Shown: positions 52,924-60,783 of the stretch, piece by piece
Layout of the letters: each line of letters starts with the position of its first letter
How positions within the stretch are numbered: the stretch's first letter is position 1
From: an uncultured bacterium
GTDB lineage: Bacteria; Pseudomonadota; Alphaproteobacteria; Rhodospirillales; Rhodospirillaceae
Assembly (NCBI GenBank): GCA_903888485.1
Contig: CAISTS010000088.1
Span: 1-64,000 of the forward strand
Length of the DNA stretch: 64,000 nt
Reading direction: 5' to 3'
Program-made: the position numbers and the translations under genes
Notes under the pieces: generated by a model
Databases searched by the model: none
What the model saw: the letters and a program-made list of their open reading frames with translations, nothing else
What the model was told of the DNA's origin: nothing

Positions 52924-54090
52924 ATGACTGCATGTCTCATCGGCTGGTATCACTCGAAGTTCGGCAAGCTCCAGGACCAGTCCCTCGAGCAACTCATGAT
53001 CACCGCGGCCAAGGGCGCCATGGCCGACGCCGGCATCTCCGCCAAGGACGTTGATGACGTCTATGTCGGGCACATGAACTCGGGTTTCTCGGACCAGGAC
53101 TTCGCCGCTTCGTTGGTGCTGGGCGCGGACCCGGACCTGCGCTTCAAGCGCGCCACGCGTCTTGAGAACGCCTGCGCCACCGGCAGCGCCGCCATCCACA
53201 CCGCCGTCAACGGCATCAAGGCCGGCAACGCCCGGATCTCGCTGGTGGTCGGCGTCGAGAAGATGACGCACCTCGATTCCACCGCCGCCGGCAACAACCT
53301 CTTGCACGCCAGCTACTTCGCCGAAGAGGCCAGCATCAAGGGCGGCTTCGCCGGCATTTTCGGGCACATCGCCAACCTCCATTTCCAGAAATACGGCGAC
53401 CGTTCCGACACGCTCGCCAAGATCGCCGTGAAGGCGCACAGCAACGCCATGGGCAATCCGCTGGCGCAGATGCAGAAGGAGCTAAGCTACGACTTCTGCC
53501 GCACCGTCTCCGAAAAGAACCCGGTCGTGGCCGGCCCCTTGCGCCGTACCGACTGCTCGCCCGTCTCCGACGGCGTCGCGGCCGTGATCGTCGCGCACAG
53601 CGACGTCGCGCTGCGCAGCAAGAAGGCCGTCGCTTTCCGCGCCATGGCGCAGGTGAACGACGTCATGCCGATGAGCAAGCGCGACATGACCCAGTTCGAA
53701 GCCGGGCAGCGCGCCTGGCAACAGGGTCTGGAGCGCGCCGGCCTTAACTTGCTCGACCTCGACGTGGTCGAGACGCACGACTGCTTCACGGTTGCCGAAC
53801 TGATGCAATACGAAGCCATGGGCCTGACGGCCCTCGGCGAAGGCTACAAGGCGATCGAAGAAGGCTGGGTCTACAAGGACGGCAAGCTGCCGATCAATCC
53901 GTCCGGCGGCCTCAAGGCCAAGGGCCATCCTGTCGGCGCGACCGGCGTGTCGATGCATGCGCTGCAGGCCATGCAACTCACCGGCGAAGCCGGCGGCATT
54001 CAGATCAAGGACGCCGAACTGGCCGCAGTCTTCAATATGGGCGGCGCGGGCGTCGCGAACTACATCTCGATCCTACAGTCGTTCCGCTAA
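52924..54090 (+). CDS. Thiolase-family protein (acetyl-CoA acetyltransferase / SCPx-like)
   Basis: 388 residues. Cys84 in ENACATGSAA is the acylated nucleophile; ETHDCFTVAE holds the His/Cys pair; GGLKAKGHPVGATGVS is the C-terminal catalytic loop. The pattern is that of the non-decarboxylating SCPx-type thiolases rather than FadA/PhaA. Expected reaction: thiolytic cleavage or condensation of beta-ketoacyl-CoA. It stands alone between two strong terminators. Confidence 0.88.
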   Translation: MTACLIGWYHSKFGKLQDQSLEQLMITAAKGAMADAGISAKDVDDVYVGHMNSGFSDQDFAASLVLGADPDLRFKRATRLENACATGSAAIHTAVNGIKAGNARISLVVGVEKMTHLDSTAAGNNLLHASYFAEEASIKGGFAGIFGHIANLHFQKYGDRSDTLAKIAVKAHSNAMGNPLAQMQKELSYDFCRTVSEKNPVVAGPLRRTDCSPVSDGVAAVIVAHSDVALRSKKAVAFRAMAQVNDVMPMSKRDMTQFEAGQRAWQQGLERAGLNLLDLDVVETHDCFTVAELMQYEAMGLTALGEGYKAIEEGWVYKDGKLPINPSGGLKAKGHPVGATGVSMHALQAMQLTGEAGGIQIKDAELAAVFNMGGAGVANYISILQSFR

Positions 54091-54109
54091 AGTCCACCGC
54101 ACAAACACG

Positions 54110-54144
54110 AAGGGCGTGACCGGTTTACCCGGTCACGCCCTTTT
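54110..54144 (+). terminator. Intrinsic terminator after the thiolase gene
   Basis: AAGGGCGTGACCGG-(5 nt)-CCGGTCACGCCCTT: 14-bp perfect stem followed by TT and, after CCG, a T5 run. Confidence 0.9.
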
Positions 54145-54162
54145 CCGTTTTTGTTGTTCAGC

Positions 54163-54684
54163 TTAGTCCGCGCTGCTGGTCGGATGGCGCTTGCGGAACC
54201 AGGGCCAGGGATAGGGTCCGGAATCACGATGCGCCGCGGATTTCGACAGCCAGTGGATGAAGAACGCCGCCAGCGAGAAGAGGCCCAGCACCCAGTGGAT
54301 GATCGACGTCCATTCGCGCAGCTCGCGCGCTTCGAAGTAGTAGAGGCCCCAGCCCGTCAGCGTCAGGATGAGCGCGAGCCCAGCGACCGTGCCGCCGGAC
54401 CAGCGCCGCCAGCGCATGTTCCAGCCGCGCAGGATGTGAATCACCCACAAAACGCCGCACATGTAGATGGCGCCGAAGGAGAATGCGCCGTGCGTCTCGA
54501 GCCATGTGGTCTCGAGCGGATGGCGCTGCATGCCGAACTGGCCTTCGGTCTGCATGAAGTAGTGATAGATCAGCCACAAGACGCCCGTGGCAAATGTGCC
54601 GATGGAGACAAAATAGAGCGTGTAGCGCCGCATTTTCGGCAGCCGCAAAGGTCCCCTCTCCTCCGAGACCGGTCCGTTCGACAT
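54163..54684 (-). CDS. Four-helix membrane protein (cytochrome b561/DUF4405-like)
   Basis: 173 residues. Four membrane helices: RYTLYFVSIGTFATGVLWLIYHYF, AFSFGAIYMCGVLWVIHILRGW, AGLALILTLTGWGLYYF and IIHWVLGLFSLAAFFIHWL. His residues sit in helices 1, 2 and 4 (IYHYF, HGAFS/VIHIL, IIHWV/FIHWL), as expected for haem ligands. Its ATG directly follows the apbE stop (TAA-ATG), so translation is coupled. Together they suggest a membrane electron-transfer unit, an inference. Confidence 0.72.
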   Translation of the reverse strand: MSNGPVSEERGPLRLPKMRRYTLYFVSIGTFATGVLWLIYHYFMQTEGQFGMQRHPLETTWLETHGAFSFGAIYMCGVLWVIHILRGWNMRWRRWSGGTVAGLALILTLTGWGLYYFEARELREWTSIIHWVLGLFSLAAFFIHWLSKSAAHRDSGPYPWPWFRKRHPTSSAD

Positions 54685-55572
54685 TTATCCTGCTCCCCCA
54701 ACCACGCGCCACTCGCCGCGCGCGTCCTGTAAATAAGCTGTTGCGCCGAACCGCCTCAGCACCGGCGCCGCATCGTCACCCAACGCCAACACCACCTTGG
54801 TCAAAGCGTCGGCGGTGATGCATTCCGGTGCAATCACCGACACGAAGCTGGTCATGCCGATGCTCTGACGCGCGCGCCCGTGGATGTGCGGACCGACCTC
54901 CCCATCGTTATGGCGCCTCGTCTGCTCGCGTCCGCTGCTGCTGGCCAGGCTGCCGTTCTCGATCTCAACGACAGGGACCGTAGCCTCAGACCTGTCGGTG
55001 CGCAACATGACACGTTCGGACACAGGTCCGGACACCCTGAGATCGCCGCCGGCGTTGACGCAGCATTGCATTGCGGCATTGCCCGCGATTTTTTCCACAG
55101 CGGAATCGACCGCAAAACCCTTGGCGATCCCGCCGAGGTCGATCCACAGAGGTTTGCGGAAACGGATAGTGTTTCCCGACAGGCATTCGATATCGCGCCA
55201 GGTCGCGGCGGGGTCGGGCTCCGGTGCGCCCTCGGGCGGCGGCAGGAATCCCCAGGTCACGAGCTGCGGCGCGATTGTAATGTCGAAGACGCCGTCCGAG
55301 GCAGCCGACAGCGCGAGCGCACGTTCCACAACGTGAAAAGTATCGGAAGACACCGACACGGCCTCCCGCGCCGCGCCGCGGTTGAGCGCGCTGATCTCGC
55401 TCTCAGGCTCATGAAAGCTCATCGCCGCATGAACCTGGGCGATAACTTCATAGCCCGCATCGATGGCGCGGTGCGCCTCGGCTGCGGGTAAGCCGCCGAC
55501 TTTGATGTTCACGAACGTCCCGAGCAGTGGCCGGGAGCGTTCAACGGCGGGCATGGGTGCGGGTGGCGACAT
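54685..55572 (-). CDS. apbE: FAD:protein FMN transferase
   Basis: 295 residues. ERSRPLLGTFVNI near the start, AMSFHEPESEISALNRG, WIDLGGIAKGFAVDSAVE and the C-terminal SVIAPECITADALTKVVLALG are the ApbE blocks, the last containing the Mg-binding Asp/Thr. The enzyme transfers FMN from FAD to a Thr/Ser of target flavoproteins outside the membrane. No lipoprotein signal is visible at this N-terminus, so export is uncertain. The coupled partner is a four-helix membrane protein; no flavinylation target is in view. Confidence 0.9.
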   Translation of the reverse strand: MSPPAPMPAVERSRPLLGTFVNIKVGGLPAAEAHRAIDAGYEVIAQVHAAMSFHEPESEISALNRGAAREAVSVSSDTFHVVERALALSAASDGVFDITIAPQLVTWGFLPPPEGAPEPDPAATWRDIECLSGNTIRFRKPLWIDLGGIAKGFAVDSAVEKIAGNAAMQCCVNAGGDLRVSGPVSERVMLRTDRSEATVPVVEIENGSLASSSGREQTRRHNDGEVGPHIHGRARQSIGMTSFVSVIAPECITADALTKVVLALGDDAAPVLRRFGATAYLQDARGEWRVVGGAG

Positions 55573-55628
55573 CGCGCCAGATGTATCAGGTCGGGCCCCG
55601 GCTTAAAACAATGGCCTTAAAAGCGAAG

Positions 55629-55655
55629 CGGCCGTGCTCTTGCGAGTCACGGCCG
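55629..55655 (-). terminator. Likely terminator of aceA
   Basis: CGGCCGTG-(11 nt)-CACGGCCG, 64 bp past the aceA stop. On the minus strand it is followed by CTTCGCTTTTAAG, a weak U-tract. Confidence 0.55.
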
Positions 55656-55718
55656 CCGTCGTCATGTAGTCACAAGGCAGGAAACGGGCGCCACGCCCCG
55701 TGTGCCTTCTTCTAAGAG

Positions 55719-57005
55719 TTACTCGGCGGCCTGGGCAGACTTGAACTGAGCCGTTTCGGTGGATTCGGCCATGGCGCGGGTCGTGGCGTTGCCGCCGCTA
55801 ATGACTTCCGAAACCGCATCGAAGTAACCGGTGCCGACTTCGCGCTGGTGACGCGTGGCGGTGTAGCCCTGGGCTTCGCTGGCGAACTCGTTGGCCTGGA
55901 ATTCGGCGTAGGCACCCATGCCGCGGTCACGGTATCCGCTCGCGAGTTCGAACATACCGTGATTGAGCTGGTGGAAGCCGGCGAGGGTCACGAACTGGAA
56001 CTTGTAACCCATCGCGCCGATTTCTTTCTGGAAGTTCTCGATGGTCTTCTTGTCGAGCTTGGCGTTCCAGTTGAACGACGGCGAGCAGTTGTAGGCCAGC
56101 ATCTTGCCCGGATACTTGGCGTGCACGGCTTCAGCGAACTTGCGCGCATCCTTCAGATCCGGGTGCGAGGTTTCCCACCACAGCAGGTCAGCGTAAGGCG
56201 CGTAAGCCAGACCGCGCGCGATGCAAGCATCGACGCCTTCCTCGATGCGGAAGAAGCCTTCGGGCGTACGTTCGGTGCTCTTGATGAACGGACGGTCGCG
56301 CTCATCGACGTCGCTGGTGATCAGCTTGGCGCTTTCGGCATCGGTACGGGCGACCACGAGCGTCGGGGTACCCATGACGTCGGCGGCCAGGCGCGCGGCG
56401 ATCAAGGTGCGGATGTGCTGACCGGTCGGGATCAGCACTTTGCCGCCCAGGTGGCCGCACTTCTTTTCGGAGGAGAGCTGGTCTTCGAAGTGTACGGCGG
56501 CGGCGCCGGCTTCAATGAAGGCCTTCATGATCTCGAACACGTTCAGCGGACCGCCAAAGCCGGCTTCGGCATCGGCGACGATCGGCACGAACCAGTCGCG
56601 GCTGAGCTTGCCCTCGGCGGTCTCGATCTGGTCGGCGCGCTGGAGGGTGCGGTTGATCTTGCGGCACAGCTCGGGCGCGGCGTTGGCCGGATACAGGCTC
56701 TGGTCGGGGTACATGGCGCCCGCCGTGTTGGCGTCGGCCGCGACCTGCCAGCCGGAAAGGTAGATGGCCTTCAGGCCCGCCCGGACCATCTGCATGGCCT
56801 GGTTGCCCGAGAGAGCGCCAAGGGCGTGCACGTAAGCTTCTTCGTGAAGCAACTTCCACAGGCGGTTGGCGCCGCGCTCAGCCAGGGTCTGGGCCGCGAC
56901 CACCGAGCCGCGCAGGCGCATGACATCGGCGGGGCTGTAGGGGCGCGTAATGCCGTCATAACGGCCTTTGGGCGCGCCGGGGACGAGGCTGGTGAAGTCG
57001 CTCAT
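55719..57005 (-). CDS. aceA: Isocitrate lyase
   Basis: 428 residues from the ATG at 57005 (AGGAG upstream). The catalytic KKCGH is at about residues 181-186, preceded by [24 protein letters not shown] and [14 protein letters not shown] are also present. It splits isocitrate to glyoxylate and succinate in the glyoxylate shunt, needed for growth on acetate or fatty acids. It diverges from an ScfR-type regulator, the common arrangement for autoregulated control. No malate synthase is in view. Confidence 0.97.
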   Translation of the reverse strand: MSDFTSLVPGAPKGRYDGITRPYSPADVMRLRGSVVAAQTLAERGANRLWKLLHEEAYVHALGALSGNQAMQMVRAGLKAIYLSGWQVAADANTAGAMYPDQSLYPANAAPELCRKINRTLQRADQIETAEGKLSRDWFVPIVADAEAGFGGPLNVFEIMKAFIEAGAAAVHFEDQLSSEKKCGHLGGKVLIPTGQHIRTLIAARLAADVMGTPTLVVARTDAESAKLITSDVDERDRPFIKSTERTPEGFFRIEEGVDACIARGLAYAPYADLLWWETSHPDLKDARKFAEAVHAKYPGKMLAYNCSPSFNWNAKLDKKTIENFQKEIGAMGYKFQFVTLAGFHQLNHGMFELASGYRDRGMGAYAEFQANEFASEAQGYTATRHQREVGTGYFDAVSEVISGGNATTRAMAESTETAQFKSAQAAE

Positions 57006-57149
57006 TGCGTAAAAAACTCCTTGGCGTGTGGGTTTGCGCATGCTGCGCTTGCTAACTGGTACAACACCGATCTTTACAGAACGGCGTGAGTTATGCTTAA
57101 CTATTTGAAATTAAAATGGTAAATATGATTAGTTCCATGCGATTAACCG

Positions 57150-57172
57150 TGTAAATTTGTAAATTATGTAAA
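57150..57172 (+). promoter_or_regulatory. Three TGTAAA repeats before the ScfR-type gene
   Basis: TGTAAA occurs at 57150-57155, 57158-57163 and 57167-57172, 8 and 9 bp apart, the last only 3 bp before the ATG. No Shine-Dalgarno is visible. They lie between the divergent aceA and regulator genes and could be binding sites for the regulator. Confidence 0.4.
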
Positions 57173-57175
57173 GCC

Positions 57176-58624
57176 ATGGCCAGGGACGCTGCACAGAAGA
57201 TCTTCGCCGGACAGCGCCTGCGCCGCCTGCGCCGGGATTTGGGTCTCAACCAAGTGCAGATGGCCGAAGGGCTCGATATCTCGCCCAGCTATCTCAATCT
57301 GCTTGAACGCAACCAACGGCCACTTAGTGCCCAGCTACTTCTAAAACTTGCAGACACCTTCGACGTTAACCTTAAAGGTCTATCCGGCGACGAAGGCGGA
57401 CGGGCGCTTTCGGACCTCAAGGAGGTCTTCAGCGACCCCCTGCTCGAAGGACTGGCGCCGGGCACGCAGGACCTTCTGGACCTGCACGGCAGCAGCCCTG
57501 TGGCCTCCCAGGCCCTGATCGCCCTCTATCGCGCCTATCGGCAAAGCGGCGAGCGCGCCGTGGCCCTGGCCGAGAAGATGACCGACCTCTCTGCGGTCAA
57601 TCCGAAGCAGCCCGCTGCATTCCCGGTTGAAGAAGTGCGCGACTTTTTCGCCGCCCACCGCAATTGCTTCCCCGAGATCGAGCTGGCTGCCGAGATTTTG
57701 TGGGAATCCTCCCTCACCAAGGCCGACAGCCTTGCCGCCGGCCTGCGCCAGCATCTCAAGACGCGTCATAACATCGCCGTGCAGGTGATGCCCATCGACT
57801 TCATGGAGCAGCTGGTCCGCCGCTTCGACCGGCACAGCAACAGATTGTTCCTGTCCGAAGCGCTGGGCGTACCGACACGGAATTTTCAGATCGCCTACCA
57901 GATCTGTCTGCTCGAGCACGCCGGCTTGATGGACGAGATCATTCGCCGCACCCCGGGCATTCAGGAAGAAACCCGCCGCCTCATCCGTATTTCACTCGCC
58001 AGCTATTTCGCCGGCGCGGTGATGATGCCTTACGAGAACTTCCTGCGTACGGCCGAGAAGAAGCGCTACGACATCGAGCTTCTGTGCCAGCGTTTCGATG
58101 CCAGCTACGAGCAGGTGTGCCATCGCCTGACGACGCTGCAGCGCCCGAGCGCCTCGGGTGTGCCGTTCTTCTTCATCCGCGTCGATCCAGCGGGCAACAT
58201 CTCCAAGCGCCTATCGGCCGGCGGTTTCCACTTCGCGCGCTTCGGCGGCGCCTGCCCGCGTTGGAACGTGCATGAAGCCTTTCGCAACCCGGGCAAGATC
58301 GTCACGCAGATCGTCGAGATGCCCGACAAGACCACCTACTTCTCGATCTCGCGCACCGTCGATGGTCTTAACGGCGGCTATCACGCGCCGCTGTCACAAT
58401 TGGCCATTGGTTTGGGGTGCGAAATATCTCACGCGCACAGACTGGTCTATTCCGACGGTTACGACCTCAAAGACCTTAAACTGGTTATGCCGATCGGGCT
58501 GACATGCAGATTATGCGAACGGATCGGCTGCACACACCGTGCCTTTCCGCCGCTGAACCGCAGCTTGATCGTCGATGAGGGATTAAAAACTGTGTCACCA
58601 TTCATGTTTCACAGCCATGAATGA
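57176..58624 (+). CDS. ScfR/RamB-type short-chain-acyl-responsive regulator
   Basis: 482 residues. An XRE helix-turn-helix (about 8-65; QRLRRLRRDLGLNQVQMAEG and ISPSYLNLLERNQRPLS) is followed by an ImmA/IrrE-like region (about 150-330) without the HExxH zinc motif, then a C-terminal domain ending in a Cys-rich segment, LTCRLCERIGCTHRAFPP. This is the ScfR family that senses acyl-CoAs and controls aceA and related genes; RamB in actinobacteria is the counterpart. Divergent from aceA, which supports the role. The start has no obvious ribosome-binding site and may be leaderless. Confidence 0.85.
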   Translation: MARDAAQKIFAGQRLRRLRRDLGLNQVQMAEGLDISPSYLNLLERNQRPLSAQLLLKLADTFDVNLKGLSGDEGGRALSDLKEVFSDPLLEGLAPGTQDLLDLHGSSPVASQALIALYRAYRQSGERAVALAEKMTDLSAVNPKQPAAFPVEEVRDFFAAHRNCFPEIELAAEILWESSLTKADSLAAGLRQHLKTRHNIAVQVMPIDFMEQLVRRFDRHSNRLFLSEALGVPTRNFQIAYQICLLEHAGLMDEIIRRTPGIQEETRRLIRISLASYFAGAVMMPYENFLRTAEKKRYDIELLCQRFDASYEQVCHRLTTLQRPSASGVPFFFIRVDPAGNISKRLSAGGFHFARFGGACPRWNVHEAFRNPGKIVTQIVEMPDKTTYFSISRTVDGLNGGYHAPLSQLAIGLGCEISHAHRLVYSDGYDLKDLKLVMPIGLTCRLCERIGCTHRAFPPLNRSLIVDEGLKTVSPFMFHSHE

Positions 58625-58720
58625 TTGTTACATGGCATAACATCGCAATTGTGGGATTGTCTCAGGGCACCTGAGGCTCTACATCGTGGCTTGGGAGGGC
58701 CGCATTAAAACGGAGTGCGT

Positions 58721-59497
58721 ATGGTAAAGAGTAAAGTCGTTCGTCAGCCCCTATACATGCAGGTGGCTCACCGGCTCATCAAAGCGATCGACAATAAGAA
58801 ATTCGCCGTCGGAAGTTTGTTGCCGACCGAAGAAGAGCTCTGCGCCGAATTCAGCGTCAGCCGCCACACCATCCGCGAAGCCATCCGGCACATGCGCGCG
58901 CAAGGGCTACTGTCTGCCCGCCGCGGCGTCGGCACGCGCGTCGAGGCCATCAACAACCAGCCGCGTTATTCACAGTCGCTGCACTCGCTTTCGGCGCTGG
59001 CGCAGTACGCCAACAAGACCGTGCTGGATGTGGTGTCCTCGAAGCGCGTAACGGCGGATGCGAACCTGGCCGAGATGCTGGGCAGCCGCGTCGGCAAGAC
59101 CTGGGTGCATGTCGGCGGCGTGCGCCGCCCGACGGACAAAAGCAAGAAGGCTGCGACATCGTGGACCGACATCTATGTCGATAAGGCATTCAGCGGCGTC
59201 TTGAAGGACTCCAGCGTGCCGCGCACGGCGATCTATACCCTGATCGAACGTAAGTACGGCGAGGCCGTGGTGGAGATCCAGCAGGACATCAAGGCGGCGC
59301 TGGTCCCCAAGGAACACGCGTTGGCACTTGGCGCCAAGCCCAATTCGCCGGCGCTCCTGATCACGCGGCGCTACTTCGGCACGGGTGGACGCTTGATGGA
59401 GGTCACCATGAACCTGCATCCGGCCGACCGCTTCCAGTACTCCATGCGCCTCAAGCGCGACGTGCTGAAAAAAGAGCTGGCGAAGAAGTCGGCTTAG
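58721..59497 (+). CDS. GntR-family regulator (HutC/UTRA subfamily)
   Basis: 258 residues from the ATG at 58721, after CGGAG. The winged HTH (about 8-75) has PLYMQVAHRLIKAI, LPTEEELCAEFSVSRHTIRE and ARRGVGTRV. The C-terminal UTRA domain (about 85-245) ends with the TRRYFGTGGRLMEVTMNLHPADRF pattern; it binds small ligands. Target genes are unknown. Its stop overlaps the stop of the convergent HlyD-like gene. Confidence 0.88.
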   Translation: MVKSKVVRQPLYMQVAHRLIKAIDNKKFAVGSLLPTEEELCAEFSVSRHTIREAIRHMRAQGLLSARRGVGTRVEAINNQPRYSQSLHSLSALAQYANKTVLDVVSSKRVTADANLAEMLGSRVGKTWVHVGGVRRPTDKSKKAATSWTDIYVDKAFSGVLKDSSVPRTAIYTLIERKYGEAVVEIQQDIKAALVPKEHALALGAKPNSPALLITRRYFGTGGRLMEVTMNLHPADRFQYSMRLKRDVLKKELAKKSA

Positions 59498-60783
59498 CGC
59501 TCCCGGAACGCTTCAGCCCTCAGCTTCAAAACCGGACGAACGAGATACTCCAGCACCGATTTCGTGCCGGTGTGGATGTCGACCGTCGCGCCCATGCCCG
59601 GTGTGATGGCGTAGCCATCTTCCGGCGCACCCAGATGCGTCTGGGCCGTGCGCACAACGACTTTGAAATACGGCGAGCCGCCTTCGGGCACGGTTGAATC
59701 CGGCGCGACCGAAATCACTTCCCCCTCCAGCCCGCCGTAGCGCGCATAATCATAGGTGTCGATCTTCACGACGGTCTTCTGGCCGGCGCGCACGAAGCCG
59801 CGGTCCATGGGATTGAGCCGCGCCTCGACGACGAGATCGTCCTCGGACGGCACGATGTCGAGGATCGCTTCGCCCGGGCGAATGACGCCACCGATGGTGT
59901 GATAACGCATGTTCTTCACGACGCCGGTGATCGGCGACTTGATGGTCGAACGCGTCCGCTGATCCGACGCCATGTTCAGGGTCTCTTGCGTGCGGGCGAT
60001 GGCCTGCTCGGTATCGACGAGCTGCTCGCGCGCTTCGCGGCTGAATTTCAGCCGCAGTTCTTTGACGCGTTCGCGCGCTTCGCTCAGGGCATCGCGGGCG
60101 CGCGGCAAGCCTTCGCGCAAAGAGGCCGCCTCGCCCGTCAGCGATTCAAATTGGCTTTGCGTTTGATTGTGTTCGATGCGCGAGGTGAGCCCGTCTTTCA
60201 GCACATCGGACGACATATCCAAGCGCTCCTGCGAGAGCCGAAGGCCGTTCTCGGCGGCTTGCAGGCGCGCATTCACGTCGGCAACGTCGCGCTCGCGTTG
60301 ATGGACTTGGTTCATCAGCACAGCTTCGGTCGAAACGAGCTCCTGCATCCGCGCTTCGTGCGTAGCTTTCTCCGCGGCAACCAACTGCGGCTGGCCCGCC
60401 GCGATCTCCTGCGGCAGTGACAGCGGCTTGCCCTCGGCTTCGGCTTCGAGCCGCGCCTTCGCAAGCAATAAGCCGTCGAGGCGGATCTGCTGCTCCTCGC
60501 GGCTGCTGGCGAGCTGGCCGAGATTGATCTGCGCGAGCGGCGTATCGGCGCGCACGATATCGCCTTCCTGCACAAAGAGCTCTTCGATGATGCCGCCTTC
60601 GAGATGTTGGATGGTTTTGATGCGCCCCTGCGGGACGATCTCACCGGTAGCAACCGCGACTTCGTCAAAGCGCGCGAAGATCGACCAGACCAGGAACAGG
60701 GCGATGAAAGCCATCAGCGTCCAGGACACCGGACGCCAGGTCGGCATGGATTGATTGGCCACCAGGACATCAAGCCGGCTCAT
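59494..60783 (-). CDS. Type I secretion membrane-fusion protein (HlyD family)
   Basis: 429 residues. One membrane helix near residues 20-40 (WTLMAFIALFLVWSIFARFD), a lipoyl half-motif (IQHLEGGIIEELFVQEGDIV), long coiled coils (about 95-275) and the closing beta-barrel with SPITGVVKNMRYHTIGGVI. It bridges the ABC exporter to an outer-membrane TolC. ATG overlaps the upstream ABC stop by 4 bp, so the two are coupled. No TolC gene is in the window. Length is normal. Confidence 0.9.
   Translation of the reverse strand: MSRLDVLVANQSMPTWRPVSWTLMAFIALFLVWSIFARFDEVAVATGEIVPQGRIKTIQHLEGGIIEELFVQEGDIVRADTPLAQINLGQLASSREEQQIRLDGLLLAKARLEAEAEGKPLSLPQEIAAGQPQLVAAEKATHEARMQELVSTEAVLMNQVHQRERDVADVNARLQAAENGLRLSQERLDMSSDVLKDGLTSRIEHNQTQSQFESLTGEAASLREGLPRARDALSEARERVKELRLKFSREAREQLVDTEQAIARTQETLNMASDQRTRSTIKSPITGVVKNMRYHTIGGVIRPGEAILDIVPSEDDLVVEARLNPMDRGFVRAGQKTVVKIDTYDYARYGGLEGEVISVAPDSTVPEGGSPYFKVVVRTAQTHLGAPEDGYAITPGMGATVDIHTGTKSVLEYLVRPVLKLRAEAFRER

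Noticed and set aside
55848-57089. 413-codon plus-strand frame
   Set aside because: Antisense to aceA, which carries KKCGH and full length.
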